Positions 1-4,859 of a stretch of DNA of 5,247 nt are shown here, piece by piece (the stretch's first letter is position 1; the number at the start of each line of letters is the position of its first letter). This DNA is from Caulobacteraceae bacterium (GTDB taxonomy: Bacteria; Pseudomonadota; Alphaproteobacteria; Caulobacterales; Caulobacteraceae): contig JANXWN010000056.1 in the NCBI GenBank assembly GCA_025351125.1, positions 1-5,247 of the forward strand. Direction: 5' to 3'. Below the pieces are notes generated by a model. That model searched no databases. It had not been told where the DNA came from and saw nothing but the letters and a program-made list of their open reading frames with translations. The translations under genes and the position numbers were made by a program.

Positions 1-228
1 ATCGGCCGACGAGAAGCTTGCTCCAGGCGCGACGGAGTCCGCCAACGTCAATGTCCCGCTGATCAAATTGGAGGTAAAAAGCGGCGCCGGTTGGTCGATC
101 ACCACGTTGGTCGCTTGCAGACGAAACACGGTTGCCAAGGCCGGCATGGGCGCGGCGCCCACAACCGCAAGCCCGACGCAAAGCAGCGATAACTTTAATC
201 CCGCGTGTGTCCCTGGCCGAGGCGTCAT
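1..228 (-). CDS. Exported protein with signal peptide, N-terminal fragment cut by the window edge
   Basis: The reading frame opens with ATG at 226-228 on the minus strand and stays open for 76 codons to the window edge, so the C-terminus is missing. The start is supported by AGGA (236-239) seven bases upstream and by an in-frame TAG shortly before it. The product begins MTPRPGTHAGLK, followed by a hydrophobic stretch (about residues 11-27, LKLSLLCVGLAVVGAAP) and a signal peptidase I type site, PALA, with cleavage likely after residue 32. The mature part starts TVFRLQATNVVIDQPAP and is rich in Thr, Ser, Ala and Leu with no cysteine, which suits a secreted or periplasmic beta-rich protein. I do not recognise the family. 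It lies 128 bases downstream of the DUF3237 gene on the same strand and might share its transcript, but the gap is wide enough for its own promoter. Export is well supported; function is unknown. Confidence 0.75.
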   Translation of the reverse strand, partial: MTPRPGTHAGLKLSLLCVGLAVVGAAPMPALATVFRLQATNVVIDQPAPLFTSNLISGTLTLADSVAPGASFSSAD

Positions 229-286
229 GGTTGTGTCCTACTCAGAGAGCGCCCACGGACTATCCACGGGTCGCTTTGGCGAACGT

Positions 287-330
287 TTTCGTCACCGAAA
301 TGATTCAAACCCCCAATAGTTCCCCCAATA
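287..330. promoter_or_regulatory. Short inverted repeat plus paired direct repeat between two minus-strand genes
   Basis: The 128-base gap between the DUF3237 stop and the exported-protein start contains two small ordered elements. One is the inverted repeat TTTCG-TCAC-CGAAA (287-300). The other is a direct repeat of CCCCCAATA at 310-318 and 322-330, with a 12-base period. They sit 59-102 bases upstream of the ATG at 228, where a promoter or operator would be expected. I could not place convincing -35 and -10 boxes. Regulator binding is only an inference; both repeats are short enough to arise by chance. Confidence 0.25.
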
Positions 331-356
331 AGCGAGTGTTTTTGACCGCGCCGCTC

Positions 357-821
357 TCAGGTAATCTCGAAAATATCATAGACGGGACCGGCTGCGGTTT
401 GTTTGCCAACGCCGATCGCCAGCACGTCGTTGAGCCAGGCGTATTTTTGCGCCCCGCTCTCGAACCGCGCCACCGTGCGCAATGTGTAGTCGTGCTCGGC
501 AAGGCGCTCGCCGCGATTAAACCGCGTCATAGCCTCGGGCGCGGCGTGGAACGCGCCTTGATAGGTCAGGTAGATCGCGGCGCCGTCGTCGGTGGTCAGT
601 AAAATGCGCACGTCGACGAGCATGGCGCCATCGGCGCGGTTGATCACCCAATCGGCGCCGCCGGGTTCGACCTTACCGCGCAGACGTTCACCGTCGAACG
701 TCCCGCCCAATATCGGCGCGATGCGGCGTCTTCCCGCTGGCGTTTGGCCAATCGAGACCATGGCGTCGAAGGCGACATCGAGCTTCAACGTCAAAAGATG
801 GGTCGAAGTGAGGGGGCTCAT
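357..821 (-). CDS. DUF3237 (UPF0311) family protein
   Basis: This complete gene encodes 154 residues, the usual length for DUF3237, a small beta-rich family without an established general activity. Family hallmarks appear in order: GQTPAGRRR (25-33), GGTFDGERLRG (39-49), PGGADW (53-58), TTDDGA (76-81), YLTYQG (84-89), RFESG..KYAWLN (119-131) and the C-terminal GPVYDIFEI (145-153). The start chosen is ATG at 819-821, because MSPLTSTHLL leads directly into the conserved N-terminus. The frame extends upstream to a TTG at 902, but those extra residues look non-coding and would cover the intergenic repeat. The ribosome site is weak (AGAGA about six bases upstream). No signal peptide or membrane segment is present, so it is probably cytoplasmic. 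It is divergent from a Rieske oxygenase, which suggests, but does not prove, a role with the same substrate pathway. Family assignment is confident; function is unknown. Confidence 0.9.
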   Translation of the reverse strand: MSPLTSTHLLTLKLDVAFDAMVSIGQTPAGRRRIAPILGGTFDGERLRGKVEPGGADWVINRADGAMLVDVRILLTTDDGAAIYLTYQGAFHAAPEAMTRFNRGERLAEHDYTLRTVARFESGAQKYAWLNDVLAIGVGKQTAAGPVYDIFEIT

Positions 822-853
822 GATCGGTCTCTGGCGGGGCGGTGAATATTCGA

Positions 854-902
854 TTGCGCGGCGATGATCGTCGACCCAATGTGGCACGTTCGCGCCGCGC
901 AA
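854..902. promoter_or_regulatory. Perfect 10-bp inverted repeat in the divergent intergenic region
   Basis: TTGCGCGGCG (854-863) is repeated exactly in inverse orientation as CGCCGCGCAA (893-902), with 29 bases between the arms. The repeat fills most of the 101-base gap between the divergent DUF3237 (start 821) and oxygenase (start 923) genes, so the same sequence faces both genes. A smaller palindrome, CGAT-G-ATCG (862-870), overlaps the left arm. The arrangement suits a shared operator or a looping site controlling both genes. A weak minus-strand promoter for the DUF3237 gene could use TCGACG (868-873, read on the minus strand) and AATATT (845-850), but the match is poor. The repeat is seen directly; the operator role is inference. 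Confidence 0.4.
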
Positions 903-908
903 AACACC

Positions 909-914
909 GGGGAG
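909..914 (+). promoter_or_regulatory. Ribosome binding site deciding the oxygenase start
   Basis: GGGGAG lies eight bases before the ATG at 923 and favours that start over the in-frame GTG at 842 and over the second ATG at 929. Confidence 0.6.
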
Positions 915-922
915 ACAGATCG

Positions 923-2335
923 ATGACGATGGTTGATATCACACGCGGTCGTCCGCGCCCGTCGGTGCAGGAGGTTATCGCCGCCGACGTCGTCGCGGCG
1001 CCCCTGGTCATGCGGTCGGAATCGCCGGCGGTCGGGCTCGGCGACGACGACATTTCCGTCGAGCGTTATTTTTCTAAAGACTGGCATGACCGTGAAGTCG
1101 AGGCGATCTGGCGTCGGACGTGGCAACTGGCCTGCCGGCTGGAGGAGCTGCCCAATGTCGGAGATCATATCGTCTACGAGATTGTTCACGATTCGCTGAT
1201 CGTGGTGCGCACCGGCCCCGATGAGATTAGGGCCTACGTCAATTCATGCCTGCACCGCGGAACGCAGTTGCGGACCGAGGGCGGCTGCGTCACGAAGTTT
1301 CGCTGCCCTTTCCACGGCTTCACGTGGGACCTGGCCGGCAGTCTGGTCGTCGTTCCCGGCGAATGGGATTTTCCCCACCTCGACAAAGCGAAATTCGACT
1401 TGCCGCAGGCCAAGGTCGGCATTTGGGCCGGCTTTGTGTTTATCAACTTCGACCCCGCCTGCGAACCGCTCGACAGTTATCTCGAGATATTGCCTCGGCA
1501 TTTCGCCGACTTCGCCCTGGAGGACCGCTACAAAGCCATCCACGTCGCAAAGATCATGCCGTGCAATTGGAAGCTCGCCATGGAAGCCTTCATCGAAGCC
1601 TATCATGTGCCGGTCGCCCACGGCCAGGTACTGGCGTATTACGGGGACGAGAACACGCAATACGACGTCTATCCCGGTGTACGGCACGTAAGCCGGATGA
1701 TCAGCGTGCAGGGCGTACCCAGTCCGTCGGTCTCCCACCTCACGCCGGAGACGACTATCAGCCACATGCGCCGCGATGTTCCATTTTACGGCGGAAAGCC
1801 GATCGATATCGGTCCGGGTATGACCGCCCGCGCCGGGCTGGCGGAGCGGGCGCGTGAAAAGATCGGTCGCTCCTCGGGTCGGGACATGTCGGGGGTATCC
1901 GACAGCGAGGCCTTGGATTTGATCGAGTATATGCTGTTTCCCAACATGGTGCCCTGGGGTGGCCAATCCTTGCCGATCTGCTATCGCTTTCGCCCGCACG
2001 GCGACAACCCCGAGCGATCGATCATGGAAATCATGTTCCTGTTCGCCAAAGCGCCTGACGGCAGTCATCCGGAGCCGGCGAAAATAACGTGGTTGAGCGA
2101 GGACGAACCGTGGTCCAACGCCCGGGAAATGGGCTCCGCCGCCATGGTGGCGGACCAAGACACCGACAATCTAAAGCGTATTCAGCGCGGGCTAAGAGCG
2201 AGTAAAAAACCCGGGGTCACCTTGGCGCGGTATCAGGAGAGCCGGATCAGGCATTTTCATGAAACCCTGGACGCCTATATGGCGCGCGAAGCGGCCGTCG
2301 GTCGACACGGGGCGCCCGCTGATCGGAATACCTAA
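923..2335 (+). CDS. Rieske non-heme iron oxygenase, large (alpha) subunit
   Basis: This encodes 470 residues, typical of ring-hydroxylating oxygenase alpha subunits, which use a Rieske [2Fe-2S] cluster and a mononuclear iron to insert oxygen into aromatic or other substrates. The Rieske motif is complete: C109-x-H111 and C128-x2-H131 (CLHRG...CPFHGFTW). The catalytic domain begins at NWKLAMEAFIEAYHVPVAH (215-233), giving H228 and H233 as iron ligands. E225 is the likely electron-bridging acid, and D413 in DQDTDNLKRIQRGL is the probable third ligand. The usual Asn of the ENF motif is Ala222 here. The ATG at 923 follows GGGGAG (909-914) with eight bases of spacing; an upstream in-frame GTG at 842 adds only Arg-rich, non-conserved residues. 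No beta subunit, ferredoxin or reductase is in view, so the enzyme is either alpha-only or served by distant partners. The substrate cannot be told. Codon use matches its neighbours. Confidence 0.93.
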   Translation: MTMVDITRGRPRPSVQEVIAADVVAAPLVMRSESPAVGLGDDDISVERYFSKDWHDREVEAIWRRTWQLACRLEELPNVGDHIVYEIVHDSLIVVRTGPDEIRAYVNSCLHRGTQLRTEGGCVTKFRCPFHGFTWDLAGSLVVVPGEWDFPHLDKAKFDLPQAKVGIWAGFVFINFDPACEPLDSYLEILPRHFADFALEDRYKAIHVAKIMPCNWKLAMEAFIEAYHVPVAHGQVLAYYGDENTQYDVYPGVRHVSRMISVQGVPSPSVSHLTPETTISHMRRDVPFYGGKPIDIGPGMTARAGLAERAREKIGRSSGRDMSGVSDSEALDLIEYMLFPNMVPWGGQSLPICYRFRPHGDNPERSIMEIMFLFAKAPDGSHPEPAKITWLSEDEPWSNAREMGSAAMVADQDTDNLKRIQRGLRASKKPGVTLARYQESRIRHFHETLDAYMAREAAVGRHGAPADRNT

Positions 2336-2402
2336 ATCCGACGTCCGGCTCTTCGGTTTCTTCGGCAAGTCGATCACCCGGAGCCGTTCGCTCAAACCGC
2401 TA

Positions 2403-3392
2403 TTAATGTATGGCGGATGCCGGACCCGATTGAATGTCGGCGTCCCTCGGCATGGCATGGCCCGCTTGCATGGCCTTCAGAGGATCGACGCCGCGACTGT
2501 TACGATCCCGTTCTTGCTGCGCGGCGTCGTGGTCGAAACCCGCGCGTTTGGCGGGATTGATGCCGTCGAGCGCGGGCGCGCGGTCGACATGCACGCCGAA
2601 CCGTTCGTTGCAATGCGCGCGCTCCACACTGCTAAGGCCGACCGCCGAGGCGTTGGCGCAGCCGACCAAGGTGCCGCGCAGGCCCGAGCCTCCGCTGGGA
2701 ATCGCGCCATATGGGTAGGGATTGAGTCCGCTTAACCGCGAGCCGGGCGCCGCGAAGGCCGCCCCGGCCAACGCGGCGGCGCTGTTTGGTCCGCCGGCCG
2801 GCAAGGTGGGCGCCATCGGCAGGGTCGGCACGCCGGCCGGAGCGTCCTTTTCAGGTTTGTGGATATTCAACTTTGTCGTTTTGAGAGTCGGTGACGGCGA
2901 AGGGCTGATCTGCGTCGTCGGTGTCGGCGGGGCTGGAGCGGCCGGCGTCGGCGGCATGATCGGCGCGATGTGGGCCGGGGTCAGCGTCGGCGTCGGCAAG
3001 GCCGATATCGTGGGCGGGACAGGCTTGGGCGGTAGAGGCTTTGGCGGCAGCAAGGTAACCTTGATCGGCGGCGCGGGTTTAGGGGGCGCCGGTTTTGGCG
3101 GTTCGGGTTTCGGCGGTTCAGGCTTGGGCGGCGTGGGAACCGGAATCGGCGCGGGTTCCGGCTTGACCTCGACCTTCCGCGGAACGACCTTTGGGGGAAT
3201 AATCACCTCCGGCGGCGGCGGCGGGATGCGCGGCATGGGCAGGATCGTGACGTCCATTGGCTGAGCGGTTATGTCCGGCTCGGGATAGGGCGGCGGTTCG
3301 CGCGTGACCAGAAAGGTCAACACGAGCACATGCAAAACTGTCGAAGCGGCGCCGGCCATCACTTTGCGGCGGTGGGACTTGGGGTCGGTCAA
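2403..3392 (-). CDS. TonB-like proline-rich membrane-anchored protein with an uncharacterised C-terminal module
   Basis: About 329 residues. A basic N-terminus (TDPKSHRRK) precedes one membrane helix (about 12-29, MAGAASTVLHVLVLTFLV), giving an inside-N, periplasm-C anchor. Residues 33-170 are very rich in Pro, with Lys and Glu, including PPKPE/PPKPA repeats (88-109), as in TonB or TolA-like proteins that span the periplasm. The end differs: after NPYPYGAIPSGGSG comes a compact segment (about 236-296) with GLRGTLVGCANA, two cysteines (245 and 261) and ERAHCNERFG, not the TonB C-terminal fold I would expect. The cysteines could form a disulfide in the periplasm. The start chosen is TTG (3390-3392), because GGAG (3398-3401) sits five bases upstream and the membrane helix follows closely; an ATG at 3357-3359 would remove the basic leader. 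The frame opens as far as 3587, but that part looks non-coding. Convergent with the oxygenase and divergent from rpsJ. Function is inferred only as envelope-related. Confidence 0.75.
   Translation of the reverse strand: MTDPKSHRRKVMAGAASTVLHVLVLTFLVTREPPPYPEPDITAQPMDVTILPMPRIPPPPPEVIIPPKVVPRKVEVKPEPAPIPVPTPPKPEPPKPEPPKPAPPKPAPPIKVTLLPPKPLPPKPVPPTISALPTPTLTPAHIAPIMPPTPAAPAPPTPTTQISPSPSPTLKTTKLNIHKPEKDAPAGVPTLPMAPTLPAGGPNSAAALAGAAFAAPGSRLSGLNPYPYGAIPSGGSGLRGTLVGCANASAVGLSSVERAHCNERFGVHVDRAPALDGINPAKRAGFDHDAAQQERDRNSRGVDPLKAMQAGHAMPRDADIQSGPASAIH
3066..3131 (-). repeat. Imperfect 15-bp tandem repeat encoding PPKPE/PPKPA units
   Basis: Inside the proline-rich gene, four consecutive five-residue units (PPKPE, PPKPE, PPKPA, PPKPA; residues 88-107) are written by near-identical 15-base units. 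On the plus strand they read as GGCGGTTCGGGTTTC-like blocks. A looser copy (PPKPLPPKPVPP) follows at about residues 116-127. Such repeats commonly vary in copy number between strains and set the length of the periplasmic rod. Confidence 0.6.
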
Positions 3393-3429
3393 ACGGTCTC
3401 CAGATCGCAACGACACGCGCGGCAAGACA

Positions 3430-3451
3430 CCCGCCACCGCCGGACGGCGGG
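3430..3451 (-). promoter_or_regulatory. GC-rich hairpin in the 5' leader of the proline-rich gene
   Basis: CCGCCG (3437-3442) and CGGCGG (3445-3450) are exact inverted arms around two bases. A broader alternative pairs CCCGCC (3430-3435) with GGCGGG (3446-3451). It lies about 40 bases upstream of the TTG start on the minus strand. It could shape the leader RNA, but no role is shown. Confidence 0.25.
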
Positions 3452-3461
3452 TTCGCAACCT

Positions 3462-3490
3462 ATTTTGCGCGGTCACTTGTCGGCGGTCAG
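3462..3490 (-). promoter_or_regulatory. Candidate promoter for the proline-rich gene
   Basis: On the minus strand, CTGACC (3485-3490) resembles a -35 box (four of six) and CAAAAT (3462-3467) a -10 box (four of six), with the ideal 17-base spacing. Transcription would begin near 3455, leaving a leader of about 63 bases before the TTG at 3392. The AT-rich -10 stands out in a GC-rich setting. Predicted by eye only. Confidence 0.3.
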
Positions 3491-3494
3491 GGCC

Positions 3495-3542
3495 TTGACG
3501 GCAAGGGGTCCGGCGGTTAGGAAGCGCCCTCTTTGTTAAATC
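3495..3542 (+). promoter_or_regulatory. Candidate promoter region of the S10 operon
   Basis: TTGACGG (3495-3501) matches the -35 pattern known for alphaproteobacterial housekeeping promoters (TTGACGS in Caulobacter). A weak -10-like GTTAGGAA (3516-3523) follows at suitable spacing. A much better -10-like GTTAAATC (3535-3542, compare GCTANAWC) lies further on, but then its own -35 is poor. The patch is one of the few AT-rich spots before rpsJ. Either choice puts the transcription start roughly 225-245 bases ahead of rpsJ, giving a long leader. Exact boxes are uncertain; that a ribosomal operon promoter lies somewhere in 3393-3775 is likely, because the gene upstream points the other way. Confidence 0.33.
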
Positions 3543-3775
3543 GGCTGTGCCTAAGAGAGAGATCTTGGCGGCAGACGCGGTTTGCAAGGCGAACCTAAAC
3601 CGACGGCGGCGACGCTGCCGGCCTTAGGCATTGCGGCCCCTCGGTTTTCCGTGCGGGCCATTCGTTTTTGCGAGCTACGCGTTCGTTCGCCTCTTCGGGG
3701 GTCAGGGCGAGCTGGTCTTTGACATGGTCTGGCGCACGCGGGCTCTCGAGCCTTTAGAGGATTTGATAGAGCGAT
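3543..3775 (+). promoter_or_regulatory. Probable structured leader of the S10 operon
   Basis: No gene is seen in the 383-base stretch from 3393 to rpsJ; the open frames in it lack family signatures. The leader part can form several stems. CGGCAG (3569-3574) pairs with CTGCCG (3615-3620) around an inner stem GGTTTG/CGAACC (3579-3584 and 3590-3595, one G-U pair). TGCC (3616-3619) can instead pair with GGCA (3627-3630), excluding the first stem. A stronger stem-loop follows at 3635-3659. In E. coli the S10 operon leader is bound by L4, the product of the third gene, to repress transcription and translation. Whether this leader works that way is inference; I see no direct sequence match to the E. 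coli leader. Confidence 0.35.
3635..3669 (+). terminator. Terminator- or attenuator-like stem-loop with T run upstream of rpsJ
   Basis: GGCCC (3635-3639) and CGG (3642-3644) pair with CCG (3649-3651) and GGGCC (3655-3659) around a TTTT loop, with a small internal loop. Five T residues follow at 3665-3669 after ATTCG. The gap before the T run and the internal loop make it weaker than a classical terminator. Lying about 105 bases before the rpsJ start on the same strand, it would make sense as an attenuator rather than an end-of-operon terminator. Confidence 0.35.
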
Positions 3776-4084
3776 ATGGATCGTCAGAACATCCGCATTC
3801 GGCTCAAGGCCTTCGATCATCGCGTGCTGGATCATTCCACCCGCGAAATCGTCAACACGGCCAAGCGCACCGGCGCCACCGTGCGGGGACCGATACCGCT
3901 CCCTACCTTGATCGAACGTTTCACCGTCAACCGTTCACCGCACATCGATAAGAAGTCGCGCGAGCAGTTTGAAATCCGCACGCACAAGCGCGTGCTCGAT
4001 ATCGTCGACCCCACTCCGCAGACCGTGGACGCGCTGATGAAGCTCGACCTGTCCGCCGGCGTGGACGTCGAGATTAAGCTTTAG
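3776..4084 (+). CDS. rpsJ: 30S ribosomal protein S10 (NusE)
   Basis: The 102-residue product is full length for bacterial S10 and carries its conserved blocks: [15 protein letters not shown] (5-19), RGPIPLPT (36-43), [17 protein letters not shown] (55-71) and the C-terminal [24 protein letters not shown]10 sits in the head of the small subunit. As NusE it also binds NusB in the antitermination complex and NusG during transcription-translation coupling. The start MDRQNIRIR fits the family. The ribosome site is not ideal: GAGG (3757-3760) is 15 bases upstream and AGAG (3768-3771) only four. The gene opens the S10 operon and is followed after ten bases by rplC. The upstream neighbour is a divergent, unrelated gene rather than tuf, so this operon has its own promoter here. 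Confidence 0.98.
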   Translation: MDRQNIRIRLKAFDHRVLDHSTREIVNTAKRTGATVRGPIPLPTLIERFTVNRSPHIDKKSREQFEIRTHKRVLDIVDPTPQTVDALMKLDLSAGVDVEIKL

Positions 4085-4094
4085 GGGCAGGCCG

Positions 4095-4859
4095 ATGCGA
4101 ACCGGCGTTATCGCCAAGAAGCTGGGTATGACCCGTCTCTTCGATGAGGCCGGAACCCACGTGCCCGTGACCGTCCTCAGCCTCGACGGCTGCCAGGTCA
4201 CCGCGCAACGCACATTGGAGCGCGACGGTTATGTCGCCCTGCAATTGGGCGCCGGCGCAAAAAAGGCTAAAAACACCAGCAAGGCCATGCGCGGCCACTT
4301 CGCCAAGGGCTTGGTCGAACCCAAGCGCCATCTGGCCGAATTCCGCGTCTCCGAAGACAATCTGATCGATGTCGGCGCGGAATTTACCGCCGATCATTAC
4401 CTCGCCGGTCAAAAGGTCGATGTCTCGGCCATGACGGTCGGTAAGGGCTTTGCCGGCGCCATGAAGCGTTGGAATTTCGGCGGGATGCGCGCCACCCACG
4501 GCGTTTCGGTGTCGCACCGGGCGCACGGCTCGACCGGTCAACGCCAGGACCCGGGCAAGGTGTTCAAAGGCAAAAAAATGGCCGGCCATATGGGCCAGGA
4601 CAACATCACCACCCTCAACCTGACCATTTTTCGCGTCGACGTCGAACGCGGCTTGATTCTGATCAAGGGCGCCGTCCCAGGCACCGAGGGTACGTTCGTC
4701 AGAATTCGTGACGCGATCAAGCGCGCGGCGCCGACCGACACGCCGCGTCCCGGCGCGATCAAATCAAACGGCAAGTCCGCCGCTTCGGCGCCCGCCGATG
4801 CGCCGGTCGCCGACGTTGCTGCCGAAGTAACGCCTGAAATCGGGGGCGACGACGCATGA
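4095..4859 (+). CDS. rplC: 50S ribosomal protein L3
   Basis: This encodes 254 residues. L3 is an early assembly protein of the large subunit whose central loop reaches towards the peptidyl transferase centre. Conserved parts include [16 protein letters not shown] (1-16), [14 protein letters not shown] (117-130), [33 protein letters not shown] (133-167) and the C-terminal strand [10 protein letters not shown] (187-196). Gln151 aligns with Gln150 of E. coli L3, the residue methylated by PrmB. The core ends near residue 210, where the 209-residue E. coli protein stops. A further 44 residues rich in Ala, Pro and Asp (211-254) form a low-complexity tail; C-terminal extensions are common in alphaproteobacterial L3. 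The ATG at 4095 follows TAGGGG (4082-4087), which overlaps the rpsJ stop, with seven bases of spacing. The stop overlaps the rplD start as ATGA. Confidence 0.98.
   Translation: MRTGVIAKKLGMTRLFDEAGTHVPVTVLSLDGCQVTAQRTLERDGYVALQLGAGAKKAKNTSKAMRGHFAKGLVEPKRHLAEFRVSEDNLIDVGAEFTADHYLAGQKVDVSAMTVGKGFAGAMKRWNFGGMRATHGVSVSHRAHGSTGQRQDPGKVFKGKKMAGHMGQDNITTLNLTIFRVDVERGLILIKGAVPGTEGTFVRIRDAIKRAAPTDTPRPGAIKSNGKSAASAPADAPVADVAAEVTPEIGGDDA

Noticed and set aside
132..602. Plus-strand open frame across the exported-protein and DUF3237 genes
   Set aside because: It is antisense to two better supported genes and its product resembles no family; it also crosses their intergenic gap.
842..922. Extended GTG start for the Rieske oxygenase
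   Set aside because: The extra residues are Arg-rich and not family-like, and GGGGAG is placed correctly for the ATG at 923.
1244..2158. Long minus-strand open frame of 304 codons
   Set aside because: It lies wholly opposite the Rieske oxygenase, whose motifs are complete; the antisense product shows no family pattern. Long antisense frames are expected in GC-rich DNA.
2346..2386. CGGCTC (2346-2351) and GAGCCG (2381-2386) as a shared terminator between the convergent genes
   Set aside because: The loop is about 29 bases and no T run follows on either strand; the match is weak. No clear terminator was found in 2336-2402.
2722..3264. Plus-strand open frame encoding a Gly-rich protein (180 residues)
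   Set aside because: It is the antisense shadow of the proline-rich gene: Pro codons read backwards give Gly. It has no ribosome site or domain, and the minus frame has a membrane anchor and sensible structure.
3719..3752. Perfect TTGACA (3719-3724) as the rpsJ promoter, with a nearby GGCTC-TC-GAGCC palindrome (3741-3752)
   Set aside because: No acceptable -10 box lies 16-18 bases downstream, so the hexamer alone is not enough; the palindrome has only a two-base centre. It remains a possible secondary site.
3551..3951. Open frames on both strands (3551-3835 minus, 3631-3951 plus) in the gap before rpsJ
   Set aside because: Both run into rpsJ out of frame, lack ribosome sites and have no family features.
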